DNA of 49,196 bases from Alphaproteobacteria bacterium (GTDB lineage Bacteria > Pseudomonadota > Alphaproteobacteria > Rhodobacterales > Rhodobacteraceae): contig JAUIDE010000020.1 in NCBI GenBank assembly GCA_030429105.1, forward strand, positions 1 through 49,196. Direction: 5' to 3'. This document shows positions 34,670-43,800 of this stretch, in pieces. Every line of letters starts with the position of its first letter. Position 1 is the stretch's first letter. A program made the position numbers and the translations under genes. Below the pieces are notes generated by a model. It was not told the origin of the DNA, did not search any database, and was given only the letters and a program-made list of their open reading frames with translations.

Positions 34670-35007
34670 TCCGCCCGCTCCACGTCGAAGGAGACCGAGA
34701 CGACCGCATTGGCGACGATGGTCGCGCCCGTAGCCGTCGGCGCCCTGAGCCCCCCTTCCACCGCCTCGACCGTCACGACCCCGTAGGGCGCCATCGCCGC
34801 CACCGCGGCGAGGTCCACCGATGCCGCCCCCGGCACGCCGACCCGGATATCCACCAGCATCGCCTCCTTCGGAAAGCCGAGCGCATCCGCGACCGTCAGC
34901 CCGTTCCGGTGCAACGCATCCGCCACCGCCCGCCGCGCCGCCTTGGTCGCATCCTCCCCGCGAAGGTCCGTCCCCGTCCCGAATTCCACGGCGAGCTGTC
35001 TTTTCAT
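34666..35007 (-). CDS. Lin0512 family protein, first of a tandem pair
   Basis: The 113-residue product begins MKRQLAVEFGTGTDLRGEDA, then [47 protein letters not shown] and ATIVANAVVSVSFD. This is a full-length single Lin0512 domain. The ATG at 35007 lies seven bases after the stop of the adenylate cyclase gene, so the cyclase and the Lin0512 pair form an operon. A longer frame from 35136 overlaps the cyclase and is rejected. The function is unknown. Confidence 0.84.
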   Translation of the reverse strand: MKRQLAVEFGTGTDLRGEDATKAARRAVADALHRNGLTVADALGFPKEAMLVDIRVGVPGAASVDLAAVAAMAPYGVVTVEAVEGGLRAPTATGATIVANAVVSVSFDVERAE

Positions 35008-35014
35008 GCCGTCC

Positions 35015-37456
35015 TCACTTCGCCGTCGCCACATAGACCCCGTCCCAGTCCGCCGGCGGCGGGTTCTGGCGATATTCCGCGATCCGCTCCAGGAACACCT
35101 CCACCAGGCCCGCCGGCGAATAGGCGTCAAGCTCATAGCCCGCCGCCCGGCGATAGGCCTCTTCCGCCCGGTCCCAGTCCTGCGCCTTGTAGGCCGCCAT
35201 CCCCTCCGCCACCGCGTCGCGGAGCGCGAGATAGGTGGGGTCGGAGAGCATGTCCGCCTCCCCCGCCACCGTCCAGATCGTCTCGGGCCGGCTCCGCCCC
35301 TTCACCGCCACCGCGTCGATCTCGATCAGCGCGAAGGCGTGGGAGACGCCCTTCGCCGTGTTGTTGCCGATGCAGTTCCAGAGCCCGTATTGCTTGGTGA
35401 TCCCCTCGAGGCGGGAGGCGAGGTTCACCGCGTCTCCGATGCAGGAATAGTCGAGCCGCATCTTCGAGCCCATCGCCCCCACCGCGCAGGGCCCGGTGTT
35501 CACGCCCACGCCGATGTCGATCTCCGGGAAGCCGAGCGTCACGAAGCGCCGGTTGATCTCCACCAGCGCCGCGCGGAACTGGAAGAGCGCCAGCGTCGCC
35601 TGCTCCATGTGGAGCGGCGATTTCCGCGGCGCGTTCCAGAAGGCCATGATCGCGTCGCCCATATATTTGTCGATCGTGCCCGAGTTGCGGATGATCACGT
35701 CCGTCAGCGGCGTCAGGAACTCGTTGATGAAGAGGATCGTCTCCTGCGGCGTCATCTTCTCCGTGATGGTGGAGAATTTCCGCACGTCGCAGAACATGAT
35801 CGAAAGGTCGCGCTGGTCTCCGCCCGGGGTGAGGTAGCGCTCCGGGTCCTCCGCGATCTCGTCGATCACGTCGGGCGACATGAAATGCGCGAACTGGTTC
35901 TTCACCGCCCGCTTGTCCCGGTCCGCCCGGACATAGTTATAGACGGTCAGCGTCCCCCAGGGCAGGAACACGCCGAGCGCGGGATAGACCGGGCCGAGCA
36001 GGAAGCCCGAAAGGTCGAAGGCGAACCACGAGGCGGAAACGACGCCGACCGCCCCGACCGCCGCCGCGACGCCCGCGAGCGCCGTGCGGTTATAGGCGAG
36101 GAGGAGCGAGGCGATCGCCCCCATCAGGAGGATGAAGAGCCGCTCCGCCCCCGTCCCCCAGTCGGGCTGCGAGATGAAGACGGGCTCGGAGAACCGGTCG
36201 ATCTCCGCGTCCAGCTCCGCGATCTTCGCCCGCGCCGCCTCCGCCTCCTCGCCCGTCAGCTGCGGCAGCGCCTCGGCCAGCTCGTCCCGCCAGGCGATCC
36301 GGTCGGTGCGGAAGAATTCGGAGATGATCTGCTCGGCGAGCTCCGCATGAACGTTCACCCCCGCCGCCGCCGGCTCGAACGGCGTCGCCACGAGGTCGAG
36401 GAGGCCCGGCGCCGAGGTGCCGATGAAGATCACCTTGCCGGCGACCTTCGCCGCCACCTCCTCCGGAATCTCGTCCGCGAGGATGTCGGCGGCGGAGACG
36501 ACGCGCTCCGCTCGCTCCACGCTGTTCCCGGAATAATAGACATAGAGCCCGCCATCCGCCTCGACCGGAATCTCCATCGGCCCGACGCGCATGGAGGCGA
36601 TGCCCGCCCCCGTCGCCCCCAGCTCCCCGCTGGCGTCGTTCGACTTGACGAGGATAGAACCCGCCTGGAAGCCGACGCGGATCGCCTCCAGCGCCAGCGT
36701 CGGCACGATCTGCTCCTCCACCCGCGTCAGGAGCGGCACGCGGCGGATCACGTCCGCCCGCTCCGTCCCGAGCGAGAAATTGCCGACGCCGGAGGCGGAA
36801 TGGCTGAGGATCGGCAGGTTCACGTTGGCCGAGGCGAAGGCCGGAATCGCCGGCCGCGGGTCCGAGCCCGACCAGGAGATGCCCGCGCGCGTCGGCGGGC
36901 GGGAGCCCGAAGGGTCGTTGTTCAGAACGACGCCGAGCACGACCGGGCTCTCCGCGATCGCCGCGCCGAAAACGGCGTCATGGTCCCGCAGCGTCTGGTC
37001 GAGCCGCGCCTCGGCGTTCGGATCGTATTTCCGCCAGCTCTCCACCACGCGCGCGGGCGAGGTCCGGTCCGGCTCCGCGAAGACGACGTCATAGGCGATG
37101 GAGATCGCGCCGAGCTGCGTGAGCCGCCGCGTCAGCTCCGCCATCTCCGTCCGCGGCCAGGGCCATTGCCCGAGCGTCTGGAGGCTCCGCACGTCGATAT
37201 CGACGACGAGGACGGGCGCGGAAGGGTCCACCTGCCGCGGCTTAAGCCGCTGATACTGGTCGAAGGCCGCCTCGTTGATCGCCCGGAGCCCGGTCGGGTT
37301 CCAGACCTGGAGGCCGAGGATCATGGCGGTCGCGATCAGGCCATAGACGAAGGGCGCCCAGCGGAAATCCGTGCGCCGGCGATGCGTCATCTTCCGCGTC
37401 TTGCGGCGGAGCCGCCGCCACACGCGCCAGAGCCGGTATGGATTGCGCCATTTCAT
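35015..37456 (-). CDS. CHASE2-domain adenylate/guanylate cyclase
   Basis: The 813-residue membrane receptor has an N-terminal membrane segment (FVYGLIATAMILGL) and a large periplasmic CHASE2 domain (about residues 55-400, with ISIAYDVVFAEPD, GKVIFIGTSAPGLLDLVATP). Three membrane helices follow (about 420-500), then a class III cyclase domain. Catalytic features are the metal Asp in SIMFCDVRKFS, the second metal Asp and substrate Lys in GTIDKYMGDAIMAFW, and the Asp, Asn and Arg in LDYSCIGDAVNLASR. The K/D pair favours ATP, so it probably makes cAMP in response to a periplasmic signal. The C-terminal tail holds TPR-like helices (EGMAAYKAQDWDRAEEAYRRA). Confidence 0.9.
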   Translation of the reverse strand: MKWRNPYRLWRVWRRLRRKTRKMTHRRRTDFRWAPFVYGLIATAMILGLQVWNPTGLRAINEAAFDQYQRLKPRQVDPSAPVLVVDIDVRSLQTLGQWPWPRTEMAELTRRLTQLGAISIAYDVVFAEPDRTSPARVVESWRKYDPNAEARLDQTLRDHDAVFGAAIAESPVVLGVVLNNDPSGSRPPTRAGISWSGSDPRPAIPAFASANVNLPILSHSASGVGNFSLGTERADVIRRVPLLTRVEEQIVPTLALEAIRVGFQAGSILVKSNDASGELGATGAGIASMRVGPMEIPVEADGGLYVYYSGNSVERAERVVSAADILADEIPEEVAAKVAGKVIFIGTSAPGLLDLVATPFEPAAAGVNVHAELAEQIISEFFRTDRIAWRDELAEALPQLTGEEAEAARAKIAELDAEIDRFSEPVFISQPDWGTGAERLFILLMGAIASLLLAYNRTALAGVAAAVGAVGVVSASWFAFDLSGFLLGPVYPALGVFLPWGTLTVYNYVRADRDKRAVKNQFAHFMSPDVIDEIAEDPERYLTPGGDQRDLSIMFCDVRKFSTITEKMTPQETILFINEFLTPLTDVIIRNSGTIDKYMGDAIMAFWNAPRKSPLHMEQATLALFQFRAALVEINRRFVTLGFPEIDIGVGVNTGPCAVGAMGSKMRLDYSCIGDAVNLASRLEGITKQYGLWNCIGNNTAKGVSHAFALIEIDAVAVKGRSRPETIWTVAGEADMLSDPTYLALRDAVAEGMAAYKAQDWDRAEEAYRRAAGYELDAYSPAGLVEVFLERIAEYRQNPPPADWDGVYVATAK

Positions 37457-37631
37457 GAAGCCGCGAAGCCCCCCTTCCGCTCCGCGAACCTATCGCCGCC
37501 GCCCCGGCCGCGCCAGAGCCGGAAGCGCCCCGCCCGCCGGATGCGCCCATAGAGGGTGGGCATGGTGAAGATACGGTTGAGGATGCGGCGAGACGGCGCG
37601 CGAGGGCGCCGCCGCCCGCCCCCCTTCCGTC

Positions 37632-38567
37632 TCAGCCGCGCCGCTTCGCCAATCGCTCCCGCCGCGCGATGTAGAGCGCGGCGCCGATGATCACCGCCCC
37701 GCCCGCGAGCGTCCATCCGTCCGGAATCTCGGCGTAGAGGAGCCAGGCGCCGAAGGCGATGAGGATCAGGCGGAGATAGGAGAGCGGGGCGAGGAGCGAG
37801 GCCTCCGCCCAGCGATAGGCCTGCAAGTCCCCGATATTCCGCGTCAGCGAGGCGACGACGACGACGGCGAGCGCCGCCCAGCCGCCATAGCTGACGGGAA
37901 GAGACCAGACGGGAAGCGCGATGGGAAGCGAGATCAGCACGCTCATCGCTGCGGAGGAGAGATAGGCGGCGAAGGGCCCGTCCCGCACCGAAAGGCCGCG
38001 GGAGGAGAGGAGCGCCAGCGCGAAGAGGACGGAGGAGACGAGCGCCGCCAGCATCGCAAGGTCGAACCCCGCGGTTCCCGGCCGGAGCACGATGAGGACG
38101 CCGAGGAACCCCGCGCCGATGGCGGAGGCGCGGCGGAGCCCGATCCGCTCCCCCTGCATCGGCACGGCGAGCATGGCGGCGAAGATCGGCGCGGTGAAGA
38201 AGAGCACCGTCGCCAGCGTCAGCGGCAGGGCGGTGAGCGCGTAGAAGCCGAACTGCGTCGAGATTCCGATCAGCGCGCCGCGCCAGACATGCCGCCAGGG
38301 CGAGGAGAAGCGCGGTTCCTTTCGCAGCCGCGGGATCAGCGCGAGGCCGGCGAGGCAGATCATCACCCCGCCGATGGCGCGGAGCGTGACGATCATCCGG
38401 CTGTCGAGCTCCAGCGCCGCCCAGGGGACCGCGAGGGTCATCGCCGAGGCGAAGAAGACGGAGAGCATCATCCACGCCGCGCCGCGCGTATTGTCCTCCG
38501 CCGGGGCGGAGCGGGGCGCGGGAGGCGGGGGGAGCGGGCTTTCAGCCGCCGGGTCGGGAAGGGCCAT
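37632..38567 (-). CDS. DMT family (EamA) transporter
   Basis: The 311-residue protein has ten predicted membrane helices in two EamA repeats, a Pro/Ala-rich cytoplasmic N-terminal tail of about 25 residues, and typical pieces AAWMMLSVFFASAMTLAVPW, RAIGGVMICLAGLALIPRLR and APLSYLRLILIAFGAWLLYAE. Drug/metabolite transporters export metabolites or drugs; the substrate is unknown. It lies on the minus strand between the cyclase operon and the GatB/YqeY gene, with a 175-base upstream gap to the cyclase that holds nothing I recognise. Confidence 0.87.
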   Translation of the reverse strand: MALPDPAAESPLPPPPAPRSAPAEDNTRGAAWMMLSVFFASAMTLAVPWAALELDSRMIVTLRAIGGVMICLAGLALIPRLRKEPRFSSPWRHVWRGALIGISTQFGFYALTALPLTLATVLFFTAPIFAAMLAVPMQGERIGLRRASAIGAGFLGVLIVLRPGTAGFDLAMLAALVSSVLFALALLSSRGLSVRDGPFAAYLSSAAMSVLISLPIALPVWSLPVSYGGWAALAVVVVASLTRNIGDLQAYRWAEASLLAPLSYLRLILIAFGAWLLYAEIPDGWTLAGGAVIIGAALYIARRERLAKRRG

Positions 38568-38608
38568 GCCGTTCCTTCGGCCGGCGGGCGGGCGGCGTCA
38601 AGCCGGGT

Positions 38609-39061
38609 TCAGGCCAGCATGTCCTTCACGGCGGCGCCGGCCTGGCCGAAATCCATGCGGCCCTGATATTTCGCCTTCAGGACGCCCATGACGCGGCCCA
38701 TGTCCTTGATCGAGCTCGCCTCGGAATCGCGGATCGCGGCCTGGACAGCGGCCCTCACCTCCTCCGGCGCGAGCGGCTTCGGCATGAATTCGCGGATGAT
38801 GCGGATTTCCGCCCGCTCCTGGCTCGCCAGTTCGGGGCGGCCGCCCTCGTCATAGGCCTTCGCGCTTTCCTCGCGCTGCTTGACCATGCGGCTCAGCACG
38901 TCGAGCGATTCCGCCTCGTCGATGCCCGGCCGGTCATCCCCGGAGCGGGAGGCGATCTCCCTCTCGTTCAGCGCGGCGTTGATGAGGCGGAGGGTGCAGA
39001 CGCGCTGCTGCTCCCGGTCTTTCATCGCCGCCTTGAGGGCGGCGTTGATGCGGTCTCGCAT
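38609..39061 (-). CDS. GatB/YqeY domain-containing protein
   Basis: The 150-residue product has the YqeY pattern: INAALKAAMKDREQQRVCTLRLINAAL (as two adjoining helices), VLSRMVKQREESAKAYDEGGR, EIRIIREFMPKPL and KDMGRVMGVLKAKYQGRMDF. The domain also forms the tail of the GatB amidotransferase subunit and is thought to bind tRNA. Its place beside carA, divergently, is a conserved arrangement in many Rhodobacterales, as far as I recall. It is full length. Confidence 0.9.
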   Translation of the reverse strand: MRDRINAALKAAMKDREQQRVCTLRLINAALNEREIASRSGDDRPGIDEAESLDVLSRMVKQREESAKAYDEGGRPELASQERAEIRIIREFMPKPLAPEEVRAAVQAAIRDSEASSIKDMGRVMGVLKAKYQGRMDFGQAGAAVKDMLA

Positions 39062-39198
39062 GTTCGGTTCGATCCCGATTGGCGTCGCGCGGCGACTCTG
39101 TCGCGAAGACCTTAACGCAGGCGCAGCATTTTCGCAAATCCGTCGCGATGGCGTTAACCATCTGGGATGGCGGGGATTTCTCCCGTCGCGCCGCGGTG

Positions 39199-39227
39199 TT
39201 GACGGGCCGGGGGGAGGCCACTAGCTT
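39199..39227 (+). promoter_or_regulatory. Predicted promoter of carA
   Basis: A -35 box TTGACG is followed after 17 bases by TAGCTT, a moderate -10 box, 27 bases before the ATG at 39254. The spacing and the strong -35 box support it; the short leader leaves little space for attenuation. Confidence 0.5.
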
Positions 39228-39253
39228 CGCGCGACCCTGAACGGACCCTTCCC

Positions 39254-40393
39254 ATGACCTCACGCCCCGCGCCGAACGCCACCCTCGCCCTCGCGGACGG
39301 GACCCTCTTCCACGGGCGCGGCTTCGGCGCGGAGGGAATCGCGGTGGGGGAGCTCTGCTTCAACACGGCGATGACGGGTTATCAGGAGATCATGACCGAC
39401 CCCTCCTATGCGGGGCAGATCGTCACCTTCACCTTCCCGCATGTCGGCAATGTCGGCGCGAATCCGGAGGACGAGGAGGCGGACCGGCCCGCGGCGCTCG
39501 GCATGGTCACGCGGATGGACCCGACCGCGCCCTCCAACTGGCGCGCGGCGGAGGACCTCTCGCGCTGGCTCGCGCGGCGGGGCGCGGTGGCGATCGGCGG
39601 GGTGGACACGCGGCGGCTGACGCGGGCGATCCGGCAGAAGGGGATGCCGCACGCCGCGCTCGGCTTCTCCGCCGCGGGCGCGCCGGATGCGGACCGGCTG
39701 ATCGCCGCGGCGCGGGGCTTCGCCGGGCTCGAAGGGGCGGACCTCGCGCTCGGCGTCACCGCGCCGCAGGCCTATCGCTGGGACGAGATGCGCTGGGCCT
39801 GGCCCGGCGGCTTCCCGCTTCAGGATGCGCCGCGGAAGAAGGTCGTCGCCGTCGATTTCGGCGCGAAGCGGAACATCCTGCGCTGCCTCGCCACGGCGGG
39901 GGCGGAGATCATCGTCCTGCCAGCGAAGGCGACGGCGGAGGAGGTGCTGGCGCATGAGCCGGACGGCGTGTTCCTCTCCAACGGGCCGGGCGACCCGGCG
40001 GCGACGGGCGAATACGCCGTGCCGATGATCCGCGGCGTGCTGGAGGCGGGGCTGCCGCTTTTCGGCATCTGCCTCGGCCACCAGATGCTCGCTCTCGCGC
40101 TCGGCGCGAAGACGGTGAAGATGAACCACGGCCATCACGGCGCGAACCACCCGGTCCGCGAGGTGGAGACCGGCAAGGTCGAGATCACCTCGATGAACCA
40201 CGGCTTCGCGGTGGACGCGCAGACGCTTCCGGACGGGGTGGAGGAGACGCATGTCTCGCTCTTTGACGGGTCGAATTGCGGGTTGCGGGTGAAGGGGCGG
40301 CCCGTCTTCTCCGTCCAGCATCATCCGGAGGCGAGCCCGGGGCCGCAGGACAGTTTCTATCTCTTCGAGCGGTTCATCGCCTCGATGCGCTGA
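39254..40393 (+). CDS. carA: Carbamoyl-phosphate synthase small subunit
   Basis: The 379-residue glutaminase subunit supplies ammonia to CarB for carbamoyl phosphate, the precursor of arginine and pyrimidines. It has the N-terminal [20 protein letters not shown] region, the [14 protein letters not shown] segment, the catalytic Cys in [16 protein letters not shown], and the His-Glu pair in [11 protein letters not shown]. It is full length. carB is not next to it within the window, as is common in this order. Confidence 0.96.
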   Translation: MTSRPAPNATLALADGTLFHGRGFGAEGIAVGELCFNTAMTGYQEIMTDPSYAGQIVTFTFPHVGNVGANPEDEEADRPAALGMVTRMDPTAPSNWRAAEDLSRWLARRGAVAIGGVDTRRLTRAIRQKGMPHAALGFSAAGAPDADRLIAAARGFAGLEGADLALGVTAPQAYRWDEMRWAWPGGFPLQDAPRKKVVAVDFGAKRNILRCLATAGAEIIVLPAKATAEEVLAHEPDGVFLSNGPGDPAATGEYAVPMIRGVLEAGLPLFGICLGHQMLALALGAKTVKMNHGHHGANHPVREVETGKVEITSMNHGFAVDAQTLPDGVEETHVSLFDGSNCGLRVKGRPVFSVQHHPEASPGPQDSFYLFERFIASMR

Positions 40394-40530
40394 GAGGTGT
40401 TTCCATTTTCAATAGTTAATGACCTTTTAATGGAATTCTGACAGCTTGAGTCGACTCGGCCTCGCTCCCGCGAGACGGAGGGGGACCAAGTGGATCACAC
40501 GACCTGCTTGCTGCGCGTGCAGCGCGGCTG

Positions 40531-42393
40531 ATGCCCAAGGATGGCGACCTCTCGCCGCGGCGCGCCGCGGACCGGCGGAGGATCGGCGAGATTCTGCTTG
40601 CGGACGGCGCGATCGACGCGGCGGCGCTGAAGCGCGCGATCGAGGCGCAGGCGGTGAGCCGCGCGCGGATCGGCGACATCCTGACCTTTCGCGGCGGCGC
40701 CGACGCGACGGCGGTGGCGGCGGCGGCGGCGCGGCAATCCGGGATGGATTTCGCCGATCTCCGCCATGAGCCGCTCGACGCCGCGCTGCTGGAGCCGGGG
40801 GAGATCGAAAACCTGCTGCGCTGCCGGATCGCGCCCTGGCGGCGGGGGGCGGGCGGCGTGATCTACGCCGCAGCCGCGCCCGAACTCGCCGCTTCGCCGC
40901 GGGCGGCGGGCTACGTGGCGGCGGAGGGGCGCGCGCTTTCCCAGGCGCTGATCGGGGCCTATGGCGCGCCCATCGCGCTCCGCTCCGCCACGCGACGGCC
41001 GGAGGGGGCGAGCCTTCGCGCCGGCTTCGCGCGGTGGCAGCGTCTCGGCGCCGGGGCGGCGGCGGCGGGCTTCGCGGGCGCCGTCGCGCTCGACCCGGGC
41101 GGGGCGCTGACGCTCGCGATCTGGGGCGCGGCGGGGGTGATGGGGCTCAACGGCGCGCTCTGGGGCGCGGCGCTCCTCGCCCGGCCGGACTGGCGTGGGG
41201 AGCGGCCGGCGCCGGCGCCGCGCCTTTCGGACTATCGCGCCCCGCCGGTCATCAGCCTGCTCGTCCCGCTCTACCGGGAGCCGGAGACGGCGCCGCTCCT
41301 GCTGAAGGCGCTGATGGAACTCGACTATCCGCCGGAGCTGCTCGACATCAAGATCATCCTCGAAAGCGACGACGAGGAGACGCTGGAGGCGTTCCGCGCG
41401 CTCGCCCCGCCGCCGCATTTCGAGATCATCGTCGCGCCGGACGGCGCGCCGCGGACGAAGCCGCGGGCGCTCAACTTCGCGCTCGACTTCGCGCGGGGCG
41501 AGATCGTCGGCGTCTATGACGCGGAGGATCGCCCGCCGCCGGACCAGCTGCGCCGGATCGTCGAGCAGTTCGCCGCCTCGCCGCCCGAGATCGCCTGCCT
41601 GCAGGCGCGGCTCGGTTATTACAACGCGAAGGAGAACTGGCTCACCCGCTGTTTCGAGATCGAATATGCGAGCTGGTTCGACGCGATGCTGCCGGGGCTC
41701 TTCCGGCTCGGCATGCCGCTGCCGCTCGGCGGCACATCGCTCTTCATCCGCCGCGGGGCGCTGGAGGCGGTGGGCGCTTGGGACAGCCACAATGTCACCG
41801 AGGACGCCGATCTCGGCATGATGCTCGCCCGGGCGGGGCTCCGCACCGGGCTTTCTCTCTCGCTCACCGAAGAGGAGGCGGCGAGCCGGCCGGGCGCCTG
41901 GATCCGGCAACGCTCACGCTGGCTGAAAGGGTATCTCGCCACCTGGGCGACGCATATGCGGCGGCCCGGCGCGCTGCTCGCCGATCTCGGGCTGCGGCGC
42001 TTTGTCGGCTTCAACGCGATTCTGCTTTCCGCCGTGCTCGGCTATCTCCTGTTGCCCTGGCTATGGGCGGTCTCCTTCCTCGGCCTCGCGATCGACGTCG
42101 AGGCGACGCAGGCGGGGGATGCGGTCCGCATTCTCCAGTGGACCACGGCGGCGACGCTTCCGGCAATGTTCGCCGCCGCGGCGCTCGGGCTCTGGCGGCG
42201 GGGCAGGCTCGGCCTTGCGGGCTGGGCGCCGACCCTGCCGTTCTACTGGGCGCTCGGCGCCGTCGCTGCGCATCTCGCGGTCTGGGAACTGGCCACCGCG
42301 CCGACGAAATGGCGGAAGACGCGCCATGGCGTCGGGCGCATCGCGGAAGAGCTGAGACGCCGGGCTCTCGGCGAGCGATCCGAAAGCCGCTGA
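40531..42393 (+). CDS. Membrane family-2 glycosyltransferase with an N-terminal MshEN-like domain
   Basis: The 620-residue protein starts with about 60 residues resembling the MshEN/GspE N-terminal domain (IGEILLADGAIDAAALKRAI, then ISGMDF-like DFADLRHEPLD). Two membrane helices follow at about 175-225, then a processive GT2 catalytic domain (about 235-465) with ESDDEET, YDAEDRPP, TED near residue 422 and QRSRWLKG near 459-466. Three to four C-terminal membrane helices close the protein. The D,D,D,QxxRW set marks cellulose- or curdlan-synthase-like enzymes making an exopolysaccharide. The ATG at 40531 has no obvious ribosome binding site. The AT-rich stretch 40400-40445 after carA probably holds its promoter. 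Confidence 0.85.
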   Translation: MPKDGDLSPRRAADRRRIGEILLADGAIDAAALKRAIEAQAVSRARIGDILTFRGGADATAVAAAAARQSGMDFADLRHEPLDAALLEPGEIENLLRCRIAPWRRGAGGVIYAAAAPELAASPRAAGYVAAEGRALSQALIGAYGAPIALRSATRRPEGASLRAGFARWQRLGAGAAAAGFAGAVALDPGGALTLAIWGAAGVMGLNGALWGAALLARPDWRGERPAPAPRLSDYRAPPVISLLVPLYREPETAPLLLKALMELDYPPELLDIKIILESDDEETLEAFRALAPPPHFEIIVAPDGAPRTKPRALNFALDFARGEIVGVYDAEDRPPPDQLRRIVEQFAASPPEIACLQARLGYYNAKENWLTRCFEIEYASWFDAMLPGLFRLGMPLPLGGTSLFIRRGALEAVGAWDSHNVTEDADLGMMLARAGLRTGLSLSLTEEEAASRPGAWIRQRSRWLKGYLATWATHMRRPGALLADLGLRRFVGFNAILLSAVLGYLLLPWLWAVSFLGLAIDVEATQAGDAVRILQWTTAATLPAMFAAAALGLWRRGRLGLAGWAPTLPFYWALGAVAAHLAVWELATAPTKWRKTRHGVGRIAEELRRRALGERSESR

Positions 42394-42885
42394 GCGGGCC
42401 TGATCCGATCCGGGAGGGCGGTGTCGGCGTCCCGGGTTGTGGGGCAAGTCCCGGGACGCCGTTTCGGGCGATCGAAGATCGCGCCTGTCAGGACTTCAAT
42501 CCCGTTGTGGGGCGGGATTTACGGGTTCGTCTGTTGTGGAGGGAACGAACCCGACGTCGCTGGTCATTAGTCAAATATACAGCTTTTCCGCGGAGCCGCG
42601 ACACGCTTCGGAGCGGCGCGGGCGATAATTCGCCATTCGCGAAAACGATGGTATCAGCGGCTGTCACGCCGCCCTCTCACCGGCGCCATTCGCGACGCAT
42701 GAATGGCAAGGGCCAGATTGAGGCCGCACTGGGGCGGCGCGCCGACGTTAAGCCCATGCTAATTCGGAAAGAATTGCAATTAAGGCAAAAAAAAGGCGAA
42801 TGTGGCGCGGCTTTCGGGCCGGCGCAGGATTTCCGGGGCGCGAGGGATGAAATGCGGCGCGCCGTTCGCCGTGCATGAGCAGCGG
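42394..42885. other. 492-base noncoding gap
   Basis: The first part holds the stem-loop element at 42426-42553. The remainder (42554-42885) has a lower-GC patch near 42570-42590 and another near 42760-42800 with a run of eight A. It has no supported gene, tRNA or clear terminator. A 70-codon minus-strand frame here lacks any family pattern. Confidence 0.55.
42426..42553 (+). ncRNA. Candidate structured RNA: serial stem-loops with a shared GTTGTGGRG loop
   Basis: Four consecutive hairpins occupy 128 bases, starting 33 bases after the glycosyltransferase stop. Hairpin A has 11-base perfect arms (GGCGTCCCGGG/CCCGGGACGCC) and the loop TTGTGGGGCAAGT. A small one follows with arms GCGATC/GATCGC and loop GAA. 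Hairpin B has arms AATCCCG/CGGGATT and the loop TTGTGGGG. Hairpin C has arms CGGGTTCGT/ACGAACCCG and the loop CTGTTGTGGAGGGA. A, B and C have different stems but the same loop core GTTGTGGRG. This design is typical of RNAs that present repeated protein-binding or base-pairing loops. The strand and promoter are not proved, and it could be a 3'-UTR element. Confidence 0.55.
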
Positions 42886-43725
42886 TCATTTCCGCGCGCC
42901 CGCGTAGAGTTCCGCGGCCCCCGCGTGAACGGAGAGGAAGGCGCGCCGCTCCTCCTCGTCGAGCGGGGCGAGGGCTGATTCAGGCTCCTCGGCAGGCGCC
43001 CCGGACGCGAGGGCGTTCTCGCGCAGGTTCGCGAACAGGCGCGCCCTCTCTGGCGCCGGGTTGCGGTGCGCGGCGAGATGCGGAAGCAGCAGGCACGGCC
43101 GGGGGAGCGACGCGGCGGCGATGAAGGCGCGCACGGGCCCCGGCCCCCCCGCCTCCGGCGCGAAGGCGCGGATGCGGAGGGCGCCAGGCCCAAACGCCCC
43201 GCGCCACCAGCCGAGGATGCGGGGCCAGTCGAGATGCGCCTGCATCTCCGGCGCGGCGAGGAAGGCGCGGAGCGGCCGCGCCTCCCGCACCTGGCGGCTC
43301 ATCACCATCTGCCGGTGAAAGCTCTCGGCCCAGAGATCGGGGCGACGCAGAAAGACGACGACGGTCGCGTCGAACCGCGCGGCGAGCGGCGCAAGGGCGC
43401 GGGCGAAGTCCGGCTTCGGGCCCGAGAACCCCTCCGCGCTGAGCACGGCGACCCGGGCGCGAGAGGTTTCGATCCTGTGGGCGAGCGCCTCCGCCATCGC
43501 CGCCGAGGCGCCGTAGGCGGGATGCGGGCGGCCATGATCGGCCTCATGACTGATCGCGTCGAAAAGCGCGGCGTGCTTCGGCTGCCTCCGCCCGTCCGCC
43601 CCGACGGACTCCGGGTAGAGCACGCCGAGGAGCCGCAGCAGCCGCCGGTTGCGCGAAAGGTAGTGCTGGATCGAGCTCGACCCGGTCTTGTGCATGCCGA
43701 TATGGATGACGAGACGCGGCTTCAT
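42886..43725 (-). CDS. Sulfotransferase-like protein (P-loop, PAPS-type)
   Basis: The 279-residue product begins MKPRLVIHIGMHKTGSSSIQ, a textbook 5'-phosphosulfate-binding loop, followed by HYLSRNRRLL. A second segment, ATVVVFLRRPDLWAESFHRQ near residue 135, fits the 3'-phosphate-binding motif. The family transfers sulfate from PAPS to carbohydrates or other acceptors, and the neighbouring glycosyltransferase suggests a polysaccharide target, which is inference. The ATG at 43725 is chosen because the P-loop must lie near the N-terminus; a frame from 43893 crosses the divergent parA promoter region. Confidence 0.8.
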   Translation of the reverse strand: MKPRLVIHIGMHKTGSSSIQHYLSRNRRLLRLLGVLYPESVGADGRRQPKHAALFDAISHEADHGRPHPAYGASAAMAEALAHRIETSRARVAVLSAEGFSGPKPDFARALAPLAARFDATVVVFLRRPDLWAESFHRQMVMSRQVREARPLRAFLAAPEMQAHLDWPRILGWWRGAFGPGALRIRAFAPEAGGPGPVRAFIAAASLPRPCLLLPHLAAHRNPAPERARLFANLRENALASGAPAEEPESALAPLDEEERRAFLSVHAGAAELYAGARK

Positions 43726-43755
43726 CGCCTTCGCCTTATGCGATTGCTGCACTGC

Positions 43756-43767
43756 AACAGGCCTGTT
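43756..43767. promoter_or_regulatory. Palindrome AACAGGCCTGTT in the divergent parA promoter region
   Basis: A perfect 12-base palindrome lies in the 75-base divergent space between the sulfotransferase-like gene and the parA-like gene. A second weak dyad, TTGC and GCAA arms, lies just to its left. It is a candidate operator for either gene. Confidence 0.45.
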
Positions 43768-43800
43768 ACCATGACGCGACGATAGCGGGGTGACGACGAG

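Noticed and set aside
42486-42560. Possible tRNA because of a GGTTCG-like loop
   Set aside because: The GGTTCG lies in the stem of hairpin C; no acceptor stem, D-arm or anticodon arm can be built around it.
42677-42889. 70-codon minus-strand frame in the 492-base gap
   Set aside because: It has no family pattern or ribosome binding site and runs over low-complexity sequence.
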